From a virus, in IMG/VR virus record IMGVR_UViG_3300032050_000120, positions 1-64,000 of that record: 64,000 nucleotides of DNA. One strand, given 5' to 3'. Both the position numbers and the translations under genes were made by a program. Numbering within the stretch: the first letter of the stretch is position 1; each line of letters opens with the position of its first letter. The notes beneath the pieces are model-generated. The model ran no database searches and was not told the DNA's origin. It worked only from the letters and a program-made list of their open reading frames with translations. Positions 23,478-32,064 of the stretch are shown here, one piece after another.

Positions 23478-23508
23478 AGAAAGCCAGCTCAATGCTGGCT
23501 TCTTTTAT
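23478..23508 (+). terminator. bidirectional intrinsic terminator
   Basis: AAAGAAAGCCAGC, TCAAT, GCTGGCTTCTTTT, between the plus stop at 23475 and the minus stop at 23505. Confidence 0.85.
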
Positions 23509-23732
23509 TTGGCTTTCGGCTTTTTCTTGGTTGCTGTAATCTTAGCAGCAACTTTTGGTTTTTTGGCAGCTGGTTTTTTTGTTTTTGCTTTTGACGTAAG
23601 AAGGTAGTGCTCTTCAGCCACGCCCTCTTTTTTCTTTTCTACGACAACAACAGGTGATGGTCTTTCATCACGGATATCGTACTTTCTCAGACCCAGCGAT
23701 TTGTATACCCACTTGATAATTGACTTAAACAT
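23505..23732 (-). CDS. Lys/Ala-rich histone-tail-like protein, 75 aa
   Basis: Start MFKSIIKWVYKSLG (TTGAGGAAACT site). The last 30 residues are almost only K, A, P and T (KKPAAKKPKVAAK...), like histone H1-type tails, suggesting DNA binding. The N-terminus is amphipathic. CTAAATAG (23782-23789) and a hairpin (GAAATGCCCAC...GTGGGCATTTC) precede it. Confidence 0.65.
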   Translation of the reverse strand: MFKSIIKWVYKSLGLRKYDIRDERPSPVVVVEKKKEGVAEEHYLLTSKAKTKKPAAKKPKVAAKITATKKKPKAK

Positions 23733-23801
23733 AGTTTCCTCAATATTAGAAATGCCCACCAGACCATTCTAGTGGGCATTTCTATTTAGCCTACACGAAG
23801 A

Positions 23802-24023
23802 TTAGCGGTTGCTTTTCTTGGCGGTGGTTGCACCTTTCAGCGAGTACGAAACAGTACCATCATTCTTTTTGGTGCGGGTAGCAACGATTCTGTTGTTGAT
23901 GGTTTCATTCAGGTCAGAAACGGTTGCGCGAGGATTCGCAATGTTGAACTTGGTGCGGATCTGCTCGACAGTCATGGAACGACCACTTTGCAGGGCTTTC
24001 AGTAATTTTGCGGATTTTGTCAT
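23802..24023 (-). CDS. small helix-turn-helix DNA-binding protein, 73 aa
   Basis: MTKSAKLLKALQSGRSMTVEQIRTKF...ANPRATVSDL reads as a winged helix-turn-helix common in T4-like phages, followed by the strand GTVSYSLKG. Start at 24023 chosen for TGGAGTTTATC. Likely a transcription regulator, target unknown. Confidence 0.75.
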   Translation of the reverse strand: MTKSAKLLKALQSGRSMTVEQIRTKFNIANPRATVSDLNETINNRIVATRTKKNDGTVSYSLKGATTAKKSNR

Positions 24024-24065
24024 GATAAACTCCATAGTTTAATTTGCCGTAATTGGCGAAGGGGA

Positions 24066-24503
24066 TTATAACACAATGCTATCGGCTTTGTCAATCTTAC
24101 CGATATTTTTCCTGGTAAACTTCACCAGGATGTTCCCATTATACCATGCTGGCGATCCGTCTGCAAGTGTTTCTTCAAGAACGTTCAGATGAAACTGCAA
24201 TTTGGCTTCCCAATAATTGGTTTCACCGCGAGTCTTGCATAAGCGTATGATCTTTCTGGTAAATTTATCTTTACCAAAAACATCAATATCTTTTAATAGG
24301 ATTTCACTCGACCCGTAGTAGCCTTTCCAATCAGACTCAACACGGGACTTCTTTTTCTTACCTTTAACCTGGCGAGTCTTCGCAGCAGTGAAATATTTTC
24401 TGCCGATGTATTTCTTACCCGACTCGTTGTTTTCGATCAGGTAAATAAAACCATAGTAACCATCAGGGATCTCTTCTATTGGCGATCCGTTATACAACCA
24501 CAT
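24066..24503 (-). CDS. GIY-YIG-type endonuclease-like protein, 145 aa
   Basis: YGFIYLIENNESGKKYIGRKYF (residues 16-37) is a GIY-YIG N-terminal hairpin variant (GFIY...YIG). SDWKGYYGSSEIL and FGKDKFTRKII follow, with a possible catalytic Glu in NYWEAKLQF. It may be a Seg-like free-standing endonuclease or a domesticated nuclease conserved in T4-like phages. CTAAATAC lies 22 bp upstream. Confidence 0.75.
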   Translation of the reverse strand: MWLYNGSPIEEIPDGYYGFIYLIENNESGKKYIGRKYFTAAKTRQVKGKKKKSRVESDWKGYYGSSEILLKDIDVFGKDKFTRKIIRLCKTRGETNYWEAKLQFHLNVLEETLADGSPAWYNGNILVKFTRKNIGKIDKADSIVL

Positions 24504-24528
24504 GTGAAGCTCCAGACTAAATCAGTAT

Positions 24529-24660
24529 TTAGTCTTCGTCTTCACCATCAGATACTTCTTCGCCACAGAAAGGGCAGTAGGAAACTACCCCATCCGATAG
24601 ACCATCTACGAATTCAACTGTGAATAATGACTCACATTCTTCGCATCTGTGTTCGTCCAT
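24529..24660 (-). CDS. zinc-ribbon miniprotein, 43 aa
   Basis: Short frame MDEHRCEECESLFTVEF... with CEEC and CPFC knuckles at residues 6-9 and 29-32, a complete four-Cys zinc ribbon ending in an acidic tail. It starts 12 nt after the nrdB stop (AAGGGAAAACTA ribosome site) and so belongs to the nrdA-nrdB transcript. Confidence 0.75.
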   Translation of the reverse strand: MDEHRCEECESLFTVEFVDGLSDGVVSYCPFCGEEVSDGEDED

Positions 24661-24671
24661 TAGTTTTCCCT

Positions 24672-25643
24672 TTAAGCCCATACATCATCCCATTTTCCCG
24701 ACAATGCACCACGAGCGTAGTCCGTTGCACGGTTTTCAAAGAAGTTTGTATGTGTTGGTGCGTTAATCATATGCTCGACCCAAGGTAGTGGATTCTTCTT
24801 GATACCAAAGATTCCTTTCAACCCCAAGGAAATGAGCCTACGGTCCGTAATATAACGAATGTAGTTCTTAACCTCATCTGATGTTAAATCTTCCATAGAA
24901 CCCATATTGAACGACAGATCGATGAACTTGTCTTCCAGATCAACCATCTTACTGGCGATTGTGTAGAGTTGTCCCTTCAATTCATCGTTCCATACTTCTC
25001 GGTTCTCTTCTATGTATGTTCTGAAGAGTTTCACCATGTTCTCGGTGTGCTGAGTTTCATCAACAATAGACCAGGTAATGATCTGCCCCATACCCTTCAT
25101 CTTACCGTGACGTGGGAAGTTCAGAAGCATGATGAAAGATGAGAACAACTGCATACCCTCAGTGAACGCAGAGAATACCGCGATGTTCTGAGCCATTTGG
25201 GATACATCACCAGTGTTCATACTCTCGACATACTCGTGCTTCTCTTTCATCGCAGTGTATTCCAGGAACTCGTTGTAGGTCGTTTCTGGAAGACCAAGCG
25301 TTTCGATCAGGTGCGAGTATGCAGCGATATGCAAGGCTTCACGGGCAGCGAAGCCAAGAAGCATCATTCTGACTTCTGGTTGCGGGAAGTGTGGCAGATA
25401 GCTGGTTACATAAGCGCCAGCAACGTCAATATCACCCTGGGTGAAGAAGCGGAAAATGTTGGTTAGAAAATATTTTTCTCCGCCAGTCAACTTGTGCTTC
25501 CAATCCTTCACATCTTCATTCATTGGTACTTCGGTATGAAGCCAGTGGCTCTGTTCGTGCTTGAGCCACGCATCGTATGCCCACGCATACTGGAACGGCT
25601 TAAAGTACGAACGATTGTCTTGTAGCGTCAGCTGCTTTGTCAT
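24672..25643 (-). CDS. nrdB: ribonucleotide reductase class I small subunit NrdB, 323 aa
   Basis: Di-iron ligands are seen in AAREALHIAAYSHLIE (ExxH and the following radical Tyr), AFTEGMQLF and IVDETQHTENM (ExxH). Generates and stores the tyrosyl radical for NrdA. Length is shorter than T4 NrdB (388) but in family range. Co-transcribed with nrdA and a 137-aa gene between them. Confidence 0.95.
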   Translation of the reverse strand: MTKQLTLQDNRSYFKPFQYAWAYDAWLKHEQSHWLHTEVPMNEDVKDWKHKLTGGEKYFLTNIFRFFTQGDIDVAGAYVTSYLPHFPQPEVRMMLLGFAAREALHIAAYSHLIETLGLPETTYNEFLEYTAMKEKHEYVESMNTGDVSQMAQNIAVFSAFTEGMQLFSSFIMLLNFPRHGKMKGMGQIITWSIVDETQHTENMVKLFRTYIEENREVWNDELKGQLYTIASKMVDLEDKFIDLSFNMGSMEDLTSDEVKNYIRYITDRRLISLGLKGIFGIKKNPLPWVEHMINAPTHTNFFENRATDYARGALSGKWDDVWA

Positions 25644-26013
25644 TCTCTTTTTCTTCCTTTTCTTCTTTCTTGGGTGCTTCTTCTCGGATTACGGTTTTGC
25701 TTAGTGTTTTGATTCCAAGCTTCTTTAGGTTTTGTTGCATGGTGTAGCTGTTGGCATTATCGTCTAGATATAGATATGCCAGTTCATACTTACCTTTCGG
25801 TATAAACGCTGGGAAGTTCTGTACACCCGTTCCTGGCGGGAACTGAGTGTACTTCATGATCGCAGGGATTCTATAGAACGAATAGATATCAATATCATAG
25901 AAATTGCTCAAAAGATTTATCTGCCTGATGAAATCTTCTGCTTTCACATTATGAGTCCTGACAATAAAAGCCAAAGACTTACGTTGGTGTTTTACTTTAT
26001 TATCAGGGTTCAT
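25600..26013 (-). CDS. hypothetical protein between nrdA and nrdB, 137 aa
   Basis: Start MNPDNKVKHQRKS at 26013, with GAAGGTTGAT; overlaps the nrdB start by 44 nt. Mixed alpha/beta core (AFIVRTHNVKAEDFIRQINL...) and a Lys/Glu-rich C-terminal tail. Not a glutaredoxin (no CxxC), although glutaredoxin genes often sit here. Function unknown. Confidence 0.65.
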   Translation of the reverse strand: MNPDNKVKHQRKSLAFIVRTHNVKAEDFIRQINLLSNFYDIDIYSFYRIPAIMKYTQFPPGTGVQNFPAFIPKGKYELAYLYLDDNANSYTMQQNLKKLGIKTLSKTVIREEAPKKEEKEEKENDKAADATRQSFVL

Positions 26014-26014
26014 A

Positions 26015-27811
26015 TCAACCTTCACATGCTAAACAATCATTACCATCGACAATTGATTTCAAATCAATCTCTTTAATGATCTGACGCTCGATACGCTTCG
26101 ATACTTTATCAGCCTTACCGATCTTTTCGGAACGGCAGTAGTACAGAGTCTTCAATCCCAACTTCCACGCCATAAAGTGTACAGCATGAAGATACTTAAT
26201 GTTAGCATCTGGACGGAAAAATAAGTTAAGGGATTGACCCTGGTCAATAAAAGATTGACGATCTGCTGCATGTTCGACCAGCCAGCGTTGATCAATTTCC
26301 ATTGATGTTTTAAATACATCTTTTGTATATTCATTCATCCACTCCAAGTGTTGTACAGAACCATCGTTTGCAGTAATAGAAGACCAAATATCTTCATAGT
26401 TTAATTTAGCATCCGACTCACACGCATCACGAATCACTTTGTCGAGGAACTTGTTCTTAGTGAAGTGTGCACCAGACAGGGTATCCTGGCGGTACGCATT
26501 GGCACGATAAGGCTCGATAGAAGGCGATGTGTTGCCCATGATGATCGAACTCGAAGCATTTGGTGCGATTGCTTGCATATGCGAGAAACGTTGTCCAGTG
26601 CCTTCTGCGTCTGGTGCTTCACCACGTTCTGCACCAAGCTCAAGATTAGCCACTTTTAAGAGTGATTGCATTCGACCAAAGATTCTCATGTTTGCTGACT
26701 TAGCCAAAGCAGACTCGAATGGGACACCATTCTTCTGCAAGTAAGCATGGAAACCCAAAGCACCGATACCAATAGAACGCTCACGAGCAGCCGAATACTT
26801 GGCTCTCTTGATTTCATTCGGTGCGTTATCAATGAAGTATTGTAACACATTATCAAGCATTTCTGCAATGTCTTTCAGGAACAACGGGTTATCAATCCAC
26901 TCATCAAAGTATTCCAGGTTGACAGAAGACAAGCAACACACGGCTGTACGCTTCTTGTCTGTCGGTAAAATGATCTCAGAGCAAAGGTTCGACTGATGAA
27001 TCTTCAGACCACGGTCTTTCAGGAACTGTGGCATTGCACGATTGGATGCATCAATAAAATGAATGTATGGCTCACCAGTCATCATTCTCAGCTCAATGAT
27101 TTTCATCCAAAGATCTTTGGCAGACACAACCTCACGCACTTCCTTGGAAGCTGGGTCGATCAATTTCCATGAATCGTCTTCATCTTTGTCCAGCATACAA
27201 CGCTCGATGATCTGCATGAAATCATCGGTGATATTGATACCATGATGAAGGTTCAGACAGCGAACATTCTGGTCACCAGTAGGCTTACGCATTTCCAGGA
27301 ACTGAATAACGTCTGGGTGCGAGATATCCAGATAGGCAGCATAGGAACCACGGCGTGTCGTGCCCTGGCGATAAGCCAAACAAGATGCGTCATAGATCTT
27401 CAGGTGGGGCATGATGCCCGTTGATTTTTCATCAGACGCACGAATACCAAGACCAATACCAACACCACCACCAAGCATCGACAGCCAATTGGTTTCAGAT
27501 AAAGTATCGACAAGACCCTCTGAGGAGTCGTGCATGTAATTCAAAAAGCAACTAATCGGAAGACCTTTCTTGGTACGACCAAAAGAAAGAATTGGGGTTG
27601 CATATGACAACCAATGTTTTGATGAATAATCGTACAGGCGCTGCGCATGTTCTGGGTTGGACGAGAACTTCGATGAAACGAATGCAAAACGTTCCTGTGG
27701 TGAAACTTCATCTGGTGTCATATATGATTCTTTCAGGCGCTTGATGCCAAGAGAATCGAACAACTGATCACGAGAATAGTCAATCTTTATCCCGTTAATT
27801 TTATCTTCCAT
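26015..27811 (-). CDS. nrdA: ribonucleotide reductase class I large subunit NrdA, 598 aa
   Basis: Catalytic residues are present: first redox Cys in LPISCFL, active-site SNLCSEI (N-x-C-x-E), second Cys in AVCCLSSVNL, radical-transfer LKTLYYCRSEK and C-terminal CLACEG. At 598 aa it is about 150 shorter than T4/E. coli NrdA. The N-terminal ATP-cone regulatory domain is absent, so dATP feedback inhibition is probably lost. Ribosome site GGAGTAGTAA. Confidence 0.95.
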   Translation of the reverse strand: MEDKINGIKIDYSRDQLFDSLGIKRLKESYMTPDEVSPQERFAFVSSKFSSNPEHAQRLYDYSSKHWLSYATPILSFGRTKKGLPISCFLNYMHDSSEGLVDTLSETNWLSMLGGGVGIGLGIRASDEKSTGIMPHLKIYDASCLAYRQGTTRRGSYAAYLDISHPDVIQFLEMRKPTGDQNVRCLNLHHGINITDDFMQIIERCMLDKDEDDSWKLIDPASKEVREVVSAKDLWMKIIELRMMTGEPYIHFIDASNRAMPQFLKDRGLKIHQSNLCSEIILPTDKKRTAVCCLSSVNLEYFDEWIDNPLFLKDIAEMLDNVLQYFIDNAPNEIKRAKYSAARERSIGIGALGFHAYLQKNGVPFESALAKSANMRIFGRMQSLLKVANLELGAERGEAPDAEGTGQRFSHMQAIAPNASSSIIMGNTSPSIEPYRANAYRQDTLSGAHFTKNKFLDKVIRDACESDAKLNYEDIWSSITANDGSVQHLEWMNEYTKDVFKTSMEIDQRWLVEHAADRQSFIDQGQSLNLFFRPDANIKYLHAVHFMAWKLGLKTLYYCRSEKIGKADKVSKRIERQIIKEIDLKSIVDGNDCLACEG

Positions 27812-27838
27812 TTACTACTCCATTATTTGATTGTATTA

Positions 27839-28393
27839 TTAAAGCCCTTCGGAATTATGCTCTATTTTGTTTTTTTCCAAGTTTCTTTTGTAATCTTTTA
27901 GATCTGGGACAAACTGTACGTTATGTCCATTTTGTTGCATAAACTTCACAGGATTTTTAATTGTACTTTGTTTTTCTGGTTTCCCAGGGTTTTCAGAAAA
28001 AGATTCACCAGATGTTTCTATGTGTTTGAATCGTTCCTTTGGAAAAGATGATACAATAGGTCTATGAGCTTTAATTTTTTCTTTATCTTTCTCATCAAAA
28101 GCTAATTGCGAGTTTCCGTCTTGATCATAGTGTTGAACAAAATTAGTACCTCTTGGCGATGCATACGGAGCAACGCTATGAGCGTCTGTGGCAAATACAC
28201 CAGTTGATTTTTTCCAACCTTTCTTTGGTGTATCTTCTTTATTTAACAAAGCAGATTCAGTCCAATCTTTTTTATGATGATATGTATTCATATTAGAACT
28301 AAAATCCGATATCTTGGTATTATCAATTCTATGAACATGTTTATCATCTGAAAATTCTTCTTCGTTTAAGATAAAAGATTTAAATGATTTCAT
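27839..28393 (-). CDS. putative head-cargo protein (MKSFKSFILNEE start), 184 aa
   Basis: Start at 28393 (GGAAAACAA site) gives MKSFKSFILNEEEF, matching the T4-like capsid-targeting pattern with an L-N-E|E cleavage site. Residues 70-90 (GVFATDAHSVAPYASPRG) faintly recall the ADP-ribosyltransferase/KptA entry motif, which would fit T4 precedent for packaged ADP-ribosyltransferases, but the similarity is weak. Lies between nrdA and thyX with lower GC, suggesting separate acquisition. Confidence 0.65.
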   Translation of the reverse strand: MKSFKSFILNEEEFSDDKHVHRIDNTKISDFSSNMNTYHHKKDWTESALLNKEDTPKKGWKKSTGVFATDAHSVAPYASPRGTNFVQHYDQDGNSQLAFDEKDKEKIKAHRPIVSSFPKERFKHIETSGESFSENPGKPEKQSTIKNPVKFMQQNGHNVQFVPDLKDYKRNLEKNKIEHNSEGL

Positions 28394-28407
28394 TTGTTTT
28401 CCTTGTT

Positions 28408-29292
28408 TTATTTTTTGTAAGACCAACAGCTATGATCATCAATCAACTGACGGTGCTGTATCCACTGTCGGAAGTTGCCAGACCACGCATTACCTTTATT
28501 GTCAAATCCAGTCGTTCCTTTCACCTGAATGTCACCAGCCATACCATAGGTCAGCGGTGTAGCTTGATGCTCGAATGGCGAAGCGTGAACTGGTTTTGAT
28601 TCTACCAGACGCTTGAAGATATCACGAGCCTTTTCAAGCGAATCATCTAGTCTGCGGTACGATACCTGAGCGCAGCACGATGATGAAATAGCCAATGCGT
28701 CTTCTAGGCTTTCTTCCGTATTAGGCGACCAAAATCCACTTCTAAAATATGGAACATGCCATGCTCCTGGATTTAGCTTGATGGGAACGGATTTTGTGTA
28801 CTCTTCCCACATCACTCGCGCCAGTTCGTGAATCTCTGGTTGCGCGTCAGGATGATTGCGCAGCCAGAAGAAGTTGTCAAACTCCGTAGCAGTACAAACA
28901 ACTTTGATCATAGTGAATGGTTCAAGGATGCGATTGACTAGCTGTTTGTGATAGCCAGCAAACGCATAACGATTAGCGTATTCAACCGCAGACTTCATAG
29001 CCTGCAACCAAATCATCGTTCCTTCTTCTGCGCTTAGTTCTTCCTTCGCACTCATTCCTGGCTGGTTCTTGCCCCAGTGAATAGGTTTGGCTGTATTGCT
29101 TTCTACCAAGTCAATCATCTTGCTGACTGGAATGGCACGGGAACTGGCTGCGTTGCGCGAGAACAGGCGATGCGTCATGAATTCAGCATGGATGAATCGC
29201 GGGTACTCAAGTTCAAATGTAGTTATACGAACATCATCTGGCGAGATCGAATCCGCAATAATTGTTGCTGATATGTTTCCTTTGCCTACCAT
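28408..29292 (-). CDS. thyX: flavin-dependent thymidylate synthase ThyX, 294 aa
   Basis: ThyX signature region THRLFSRNAASSRA (R-x-S-x4-S-R variant of RHRxxSxNxxSxR) near residues 41-55. PGAWHVPYFRSGFW and SCCAQVSYR are also family-typical. Makes dTMP using FAD and methylene-THF, complementing NrdAB. Start codon overlaps the preceding stop (TAATG). Confidence 0.93.
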   Translation of the reverse strand: MVGKGNISATIIADSISPDDVRITTFELEYPRFIHAEFMTHRLFSRNAASSRAIPVSKMIDLVESNTAKPIHWGKNQPGMSAKEELSAEEGTMIWLQAMKSAVEYANRYAFAGYHKQLVNRILEPFTMIKVVCTATEFDNFFWLRNHPDAQPEIHELARVMWEEYTKSVPIKLNPGAWHVPYFRSGFWSPNTEESLEDALAISSSCCAQVSYRRLDDSLEKARDIFKRLVESKPVHASPFEHQATPLTYGMAGDIQVKGTTGFDNKGNAWSGNFRQWIQHRQLIDDHSCWSYKK

Positions 29293-29594
29293 TATGAAAT
29301 AACCTTTGATGAAGGCATGATGATACCAGCACCAAAGATACGATCATATTGAGCCTTAAACTCTTCGGCTGGATCAATCACAAAGATGATGTGTTGATCA
29401 TTGAAGCGGATTTCTTTTACTTCGGTATAGGATGGGTAAGGAACAAACCCAAATGTATTTTTGGTTGGGTCTGCTTTGCTAGGCAGCATTGCCAGCTGTA
29501 CAGGGTTCTTCAAGTCCCACCAATCTCCTTTGTTTCCAACGACTTCAGCGATGATATCTTCGCCAGTGATCAATCTAAATGCCTTGATTTCCAT
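29292..29594 (-). CDS. LSm/Hfq-like small phage protein, 100 aa
   Basis: MEIKAFRLITGEDIIAEVVG followed by short strands (WWDLKNPVQLAML) and VKEIRFNDQHIIFVI reads as an Sm-type beta barrel, a frequent T4-like conserved hypothetical. Start overlaps the primase stop. Might bind RNA; not shown. Confidence 0.7.
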   Translation of the reverse strand: MEIKAFRLITGEDIIAEVVGNKGDWWDLKNPVQLAMLPSKADPTKNTFGFVPYPSYTEVKEIRFNDQHIIFVIDPAEEFKAQYDRIFGAGIIMPSSKVIS

Positions 29595-30616
29595 TAACAC
29601 CTCTTCCAATTATTTAACATTAATTTTGCTTGTAAACCTGAATAAGTACAGTCCTTAATCATTTGCTTGATTTGGTAAGGTTCTATACCGCCAAGGACCA
29701 TATCATTAATATCTTTGTATTCCAAAGATGAATCCCAGATTACCACATTATAACCCATATCGATGGATTTTTCAACCTTCTTCATGATCTCTTTGTTGCG
29801 TGGCTCGTTGTCATAAACCATAACAACATTGCCAGGTTTGATATTTAGCAGATCGATGTTTCCATCAGAACCAGCCATAGCCAACGAGTTGGAAATGAAC
29901 ATCGCATCAATCGGACCTTCAAAGATATACACAGGATTATCCACATCCACCGTGTCGTAGTTAAACACTTTCGGGTGAGATGGATCGAGAATAATTGTAA
30001 TGTAACGCACACCGTCTTTTGCGAAGGAACGACCTTGGAAACCAAACACCTTGTTGTTCTTATCAATAAATGGTATAATCAAACGTGGCTCATCATTCTC
30101 AATAACTGGGTACTTCCCTGGAACGAGATAATTGACAAACGCTTTGAATTTGGATGTATAAAAGAGCTTGGCGTGATAGGGGTTTGGTATCTTCCTGTTC
30201 ACCACATACTGTTTCGCAGGGTGATCCCATTCAAGCTGAGAGATCTTTTTCAGCTTGCTCATCGGACCTTCCGTGACGAACTTAGGCTTCTCGAACACTG
30301 CGGTTTCAAGATTCTTCTTTAGTGGTTCTAGTTGCTGCTTTTCCATGAAGCGTTCAGTCATGTACTGCCCATGCAGACCAGGCTCAACCGTTTGAATGAA
30401 CCGACTGAATCGCATGGATTGATTGCAGTTATGGCAATAGAAGAACAGGCTATCTTCTTTCTGGAGTAGATAACCTCTAGTCTTCGTTTTCTTCTTTTGG
30501 GAGTCACCGCACAAAGGACAACGGAATATTGCGGTGTATGGTTTCTGTTTGGTTACCTTGAATCGCGGTAACGCGAATGAAAGCATGTTAGCGTATTTAA
30601 CGTCAAGCCAAAGCAT
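29594..30616 (-). CDS. 61: DNA primase gp61-like, 340 aa
   Basis: N-terminal zinc finger (CPLCGDS...FYCHNCNQS, residues 33-64), then the TOPRIM core with VYIFEGPIDAMFISNSLA (catalytic Glu) and VVMVYDNEPRNKEI (DxE). It synthesises RNA primers together with the gp41 helicase (47234). No good ribosome site before the first ATG; ATG 30586 is an alternative. Confidence 0.92.
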   Translation of the reverse strand: MLWLDVKYANMLSFALPRFKVTKQKPYTAIFRCPLCGDSQKKKTKTRGYLLQKEDSLFFYCHNCNQSMRFSRFIQTVEPGLHGQYMTERFMEKQQLEPLKKNLETAVFEKPKFVTEGPMSKLKKISQLEWDHPAKQYVVNRKIPNPYHAKLFYTSKFKAFVNYLVPGKYPVIENDEPRLIIPFIDKNNKVFGFQGRSFAKDGVRYITIILDPSHPKVFNYDTVDVDNPVYIFEGPIDAMFISNSLAMAGSDGNIDLLNIKPGNVVMVYDNEPRNKEIMKKVEKSIDMGYNVVIWDSSLEYKDINDMVLGGIEPYQIKQMIKDCTYSGLQAKLMLNNWKRC

Positions 30617-30669
30617 AATATATTAATCAGAATGAGAACACCCCAATTATACCAGGATTTTGGGCTTTG

Positions 30670-31050
30670 TCAAGCCCCAAAACCCAATATTTTAAATATA
30701 TCAGCAACCCCAAGCAGATACCCAATAACGGTTGCAGCACCCATAATCATCCAGACTTTCTTGGACATACCATCAAGTTTCTGATCTATCTTATCAAAAC
30801 GATCATCAAACTCTTGTTTTAGTTCAGACTTAACCGCATCCAATTTATTTGTTCTGTTATCCATAACTGAATACAAGTCCTCTATCCCATCTTCCAGGAA
30901 TGAAATGCGTTGTTCTTGAAGAACAGTAACTTCACGCATCGCTGTTAGTACGTCCGATAATTTGTCTATTGCTTTGTCTAATCTTTGAAATATCTCGTTT
31001 CCGTTTTCTAGGTCTTTTTTGATCAGGGCGATTTCTGTATCAACATTCAT
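30670..31050 (-). CDS. XhlA-like coiled-coil membrane protein, 126 aa
   Basis: Residues 1-90 form a long coiled coil, ending DRFDKIDQKLDGMSKKV. One C-terminal membrane segment follows (WMIMGAATVIGYLLGVADIF). This layout matches XhlA/hemolysin-type holin partners. Overlaps the holin gene by 4 nt; probably a holin partner or antiholin. Confidence 0.75.
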   Translation of the reverse strand: MNVDTEIALIKKDLENGNEIFQRLDKAIDKLSDVLTAMREVTVLQEQRISFLEDGIEDLYSVMDNRTNKLDAVKSELKQEFDDRFDKIDQKLDGMSKKVWMIMGAATVIGYLLGVADIFKILGFGA

Positions 31051-31313
31051 TTTTTATCACCCTCTTCAACTTGCTTGGGTTTAGGCTCAGAATTGGCTTT
31101 CATGCCAAGAGCAGCACCACCAGCAGCCAGAACGATACCAAGACCAGTAGCCCAATCCATAGGTACGAATTTACCACCCATGCTAATATCATACACGGAT
31201 AAACCAAAATAGAAAAAGGTACCTATAGTCCACAGAATACGACCAATGTCAAGGGACTTGTTATCAGCACCAGTAAATGCGTTGAATAGTAATTCTCGTA
31301 TGCGTTTAAACAT
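31047..31313 (-). CDS. holin candidate, 88 aa
   Basis: Two hydrophobic segments (ILWTIGTFFYFGLSVYDI and GLGIVLAAGGAALGM), a charged C-terminus (KPKQVEEGDKK) and small size fit a phage holin. Context supports this: XhlA-like gene downstream, spanin genes upstream. CTAAATAT (31370-31377) could be its late promoter. Confidence 0.75.
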   Translation of the reverse strand: MFKRIRELLFNAFTGADNKSLDIGRILWTIGTFFYFGLSVYDISMGGKFVPMDWATGLGIVLAAGGAALGMKANSEPKPKQVEEGDKK

Positions 31314-31381
31314 ATGACCCCCGTTTGTGGATCATAATGTAGTCAAAATCTTTATGTAAATCAATCGATATATTTAGCGTT

Positions 31382-31648
31382 TTATTTCTTTTGAGCTTGT
31401 TGTTCTTTGATGAAGCGAACAAGCTCGTTGTGAATCGTTGCACAGTCAGCGTACTGTTTATTCAATTCACTTTTAGCCAAATAATAATCCTTTAGAGGGA
31501 CACCATTAGCCTGGGCATCGACCACAAGCTTTTGGATTTCAGGACACTCAATGAGAGTGTTGGCTGGATAATCAGGCATGTCTACCTTTGTCTGGCAAGA
31601 CGCACCACTGAGCATTAAAAGGACTGGAATAGCGTAAAAAATTTTCAT
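31382..31648 (-). CDS. putative outer-membrane spanin-like protein, 88 aa
   Basis: Signal MKIFYAIPVLLMLSGASCQ, with a Cys at residue 18 in a weak lipobox. The C-terminal LNKQYADCATIHNELVRFI resembles the tail of Rz1-like or long o-spanin proteins. Sits two genes from the i-spanin candidate. Larger than lambda Rz1 (60 aa). Confidence 0.65.
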   Translation of the reverse strand: MKIFYAIPVLLMLSGASCQTKVDMPDYPANTLIECPEIQKLVVDAQANGVPLKDYYLAKSELNKQYADCATIHNELVRFIKEQQAQKK

Positions 31649-31649
31649 A

Positions 31650-32063
31650 TTAAAAATCTCTAGATTTCTTTAATTCGTCTGGGTCTTTTATTTTAGCATT
31701 TTCAAGATCATCATGACTAATAGTATGTGTTTTGATTGTTTCAGCACCAGCCCAATGTTGTTTTGCTACTCTATGAGAACCATCTATTATCCAACCATCT
31801 GGGTGTAACAGTACAGGATGTTGTGTATCAGCTCTCATTGTTCTTTCTTTAAAAGAATCACTAGGATTTTTTAAATTATCAGAAAAATTGCCTTCTTTTG
31901 TACCTAAATCCGAATTATTACTTATAACTTGGTGAATTGGTGTATCATTTGGTTTTCTTTTTGAAACAGCTTGAACTAATTTATTAATACTATAATGATT
32001 ATCACCATCGCTATATGTACCTGGTACAAATGCTTCTTTAATAAACATCTTAAATGATTTCAT
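31650..32063 (-). CDS. putative head-cargo protein with ParB-like domain, 137 aa
   Basis: Start MKSFKMFIKEAF at 32063 fits the capsid-targeting pattern (I-K-E|A). Residues 75-125 contain HPVLLHPDGWIIDGSHRVAK, the DGxHR motif of ParB/sulfiredoxin-like nucleotide-binding domains. Such domains bind CTP/ATP or act as nucleases. Unusually inserted between the two spanin genes. Confidence 0.72.
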   Translation of the reverse strand: MKSFKMFIKEAFVPGTYSDGDNHYSINKLVQAVSKRKPNDTPIHQVISNNSDLGTKEGNFSDNLKNPSDSFKERTMRADTQHPVLLHPDGWIIDGSHRVAKQHWAGAETIKTHTISHDDLENAKIKDPDELKKSRDF

Positions 32064-32064
32064 A

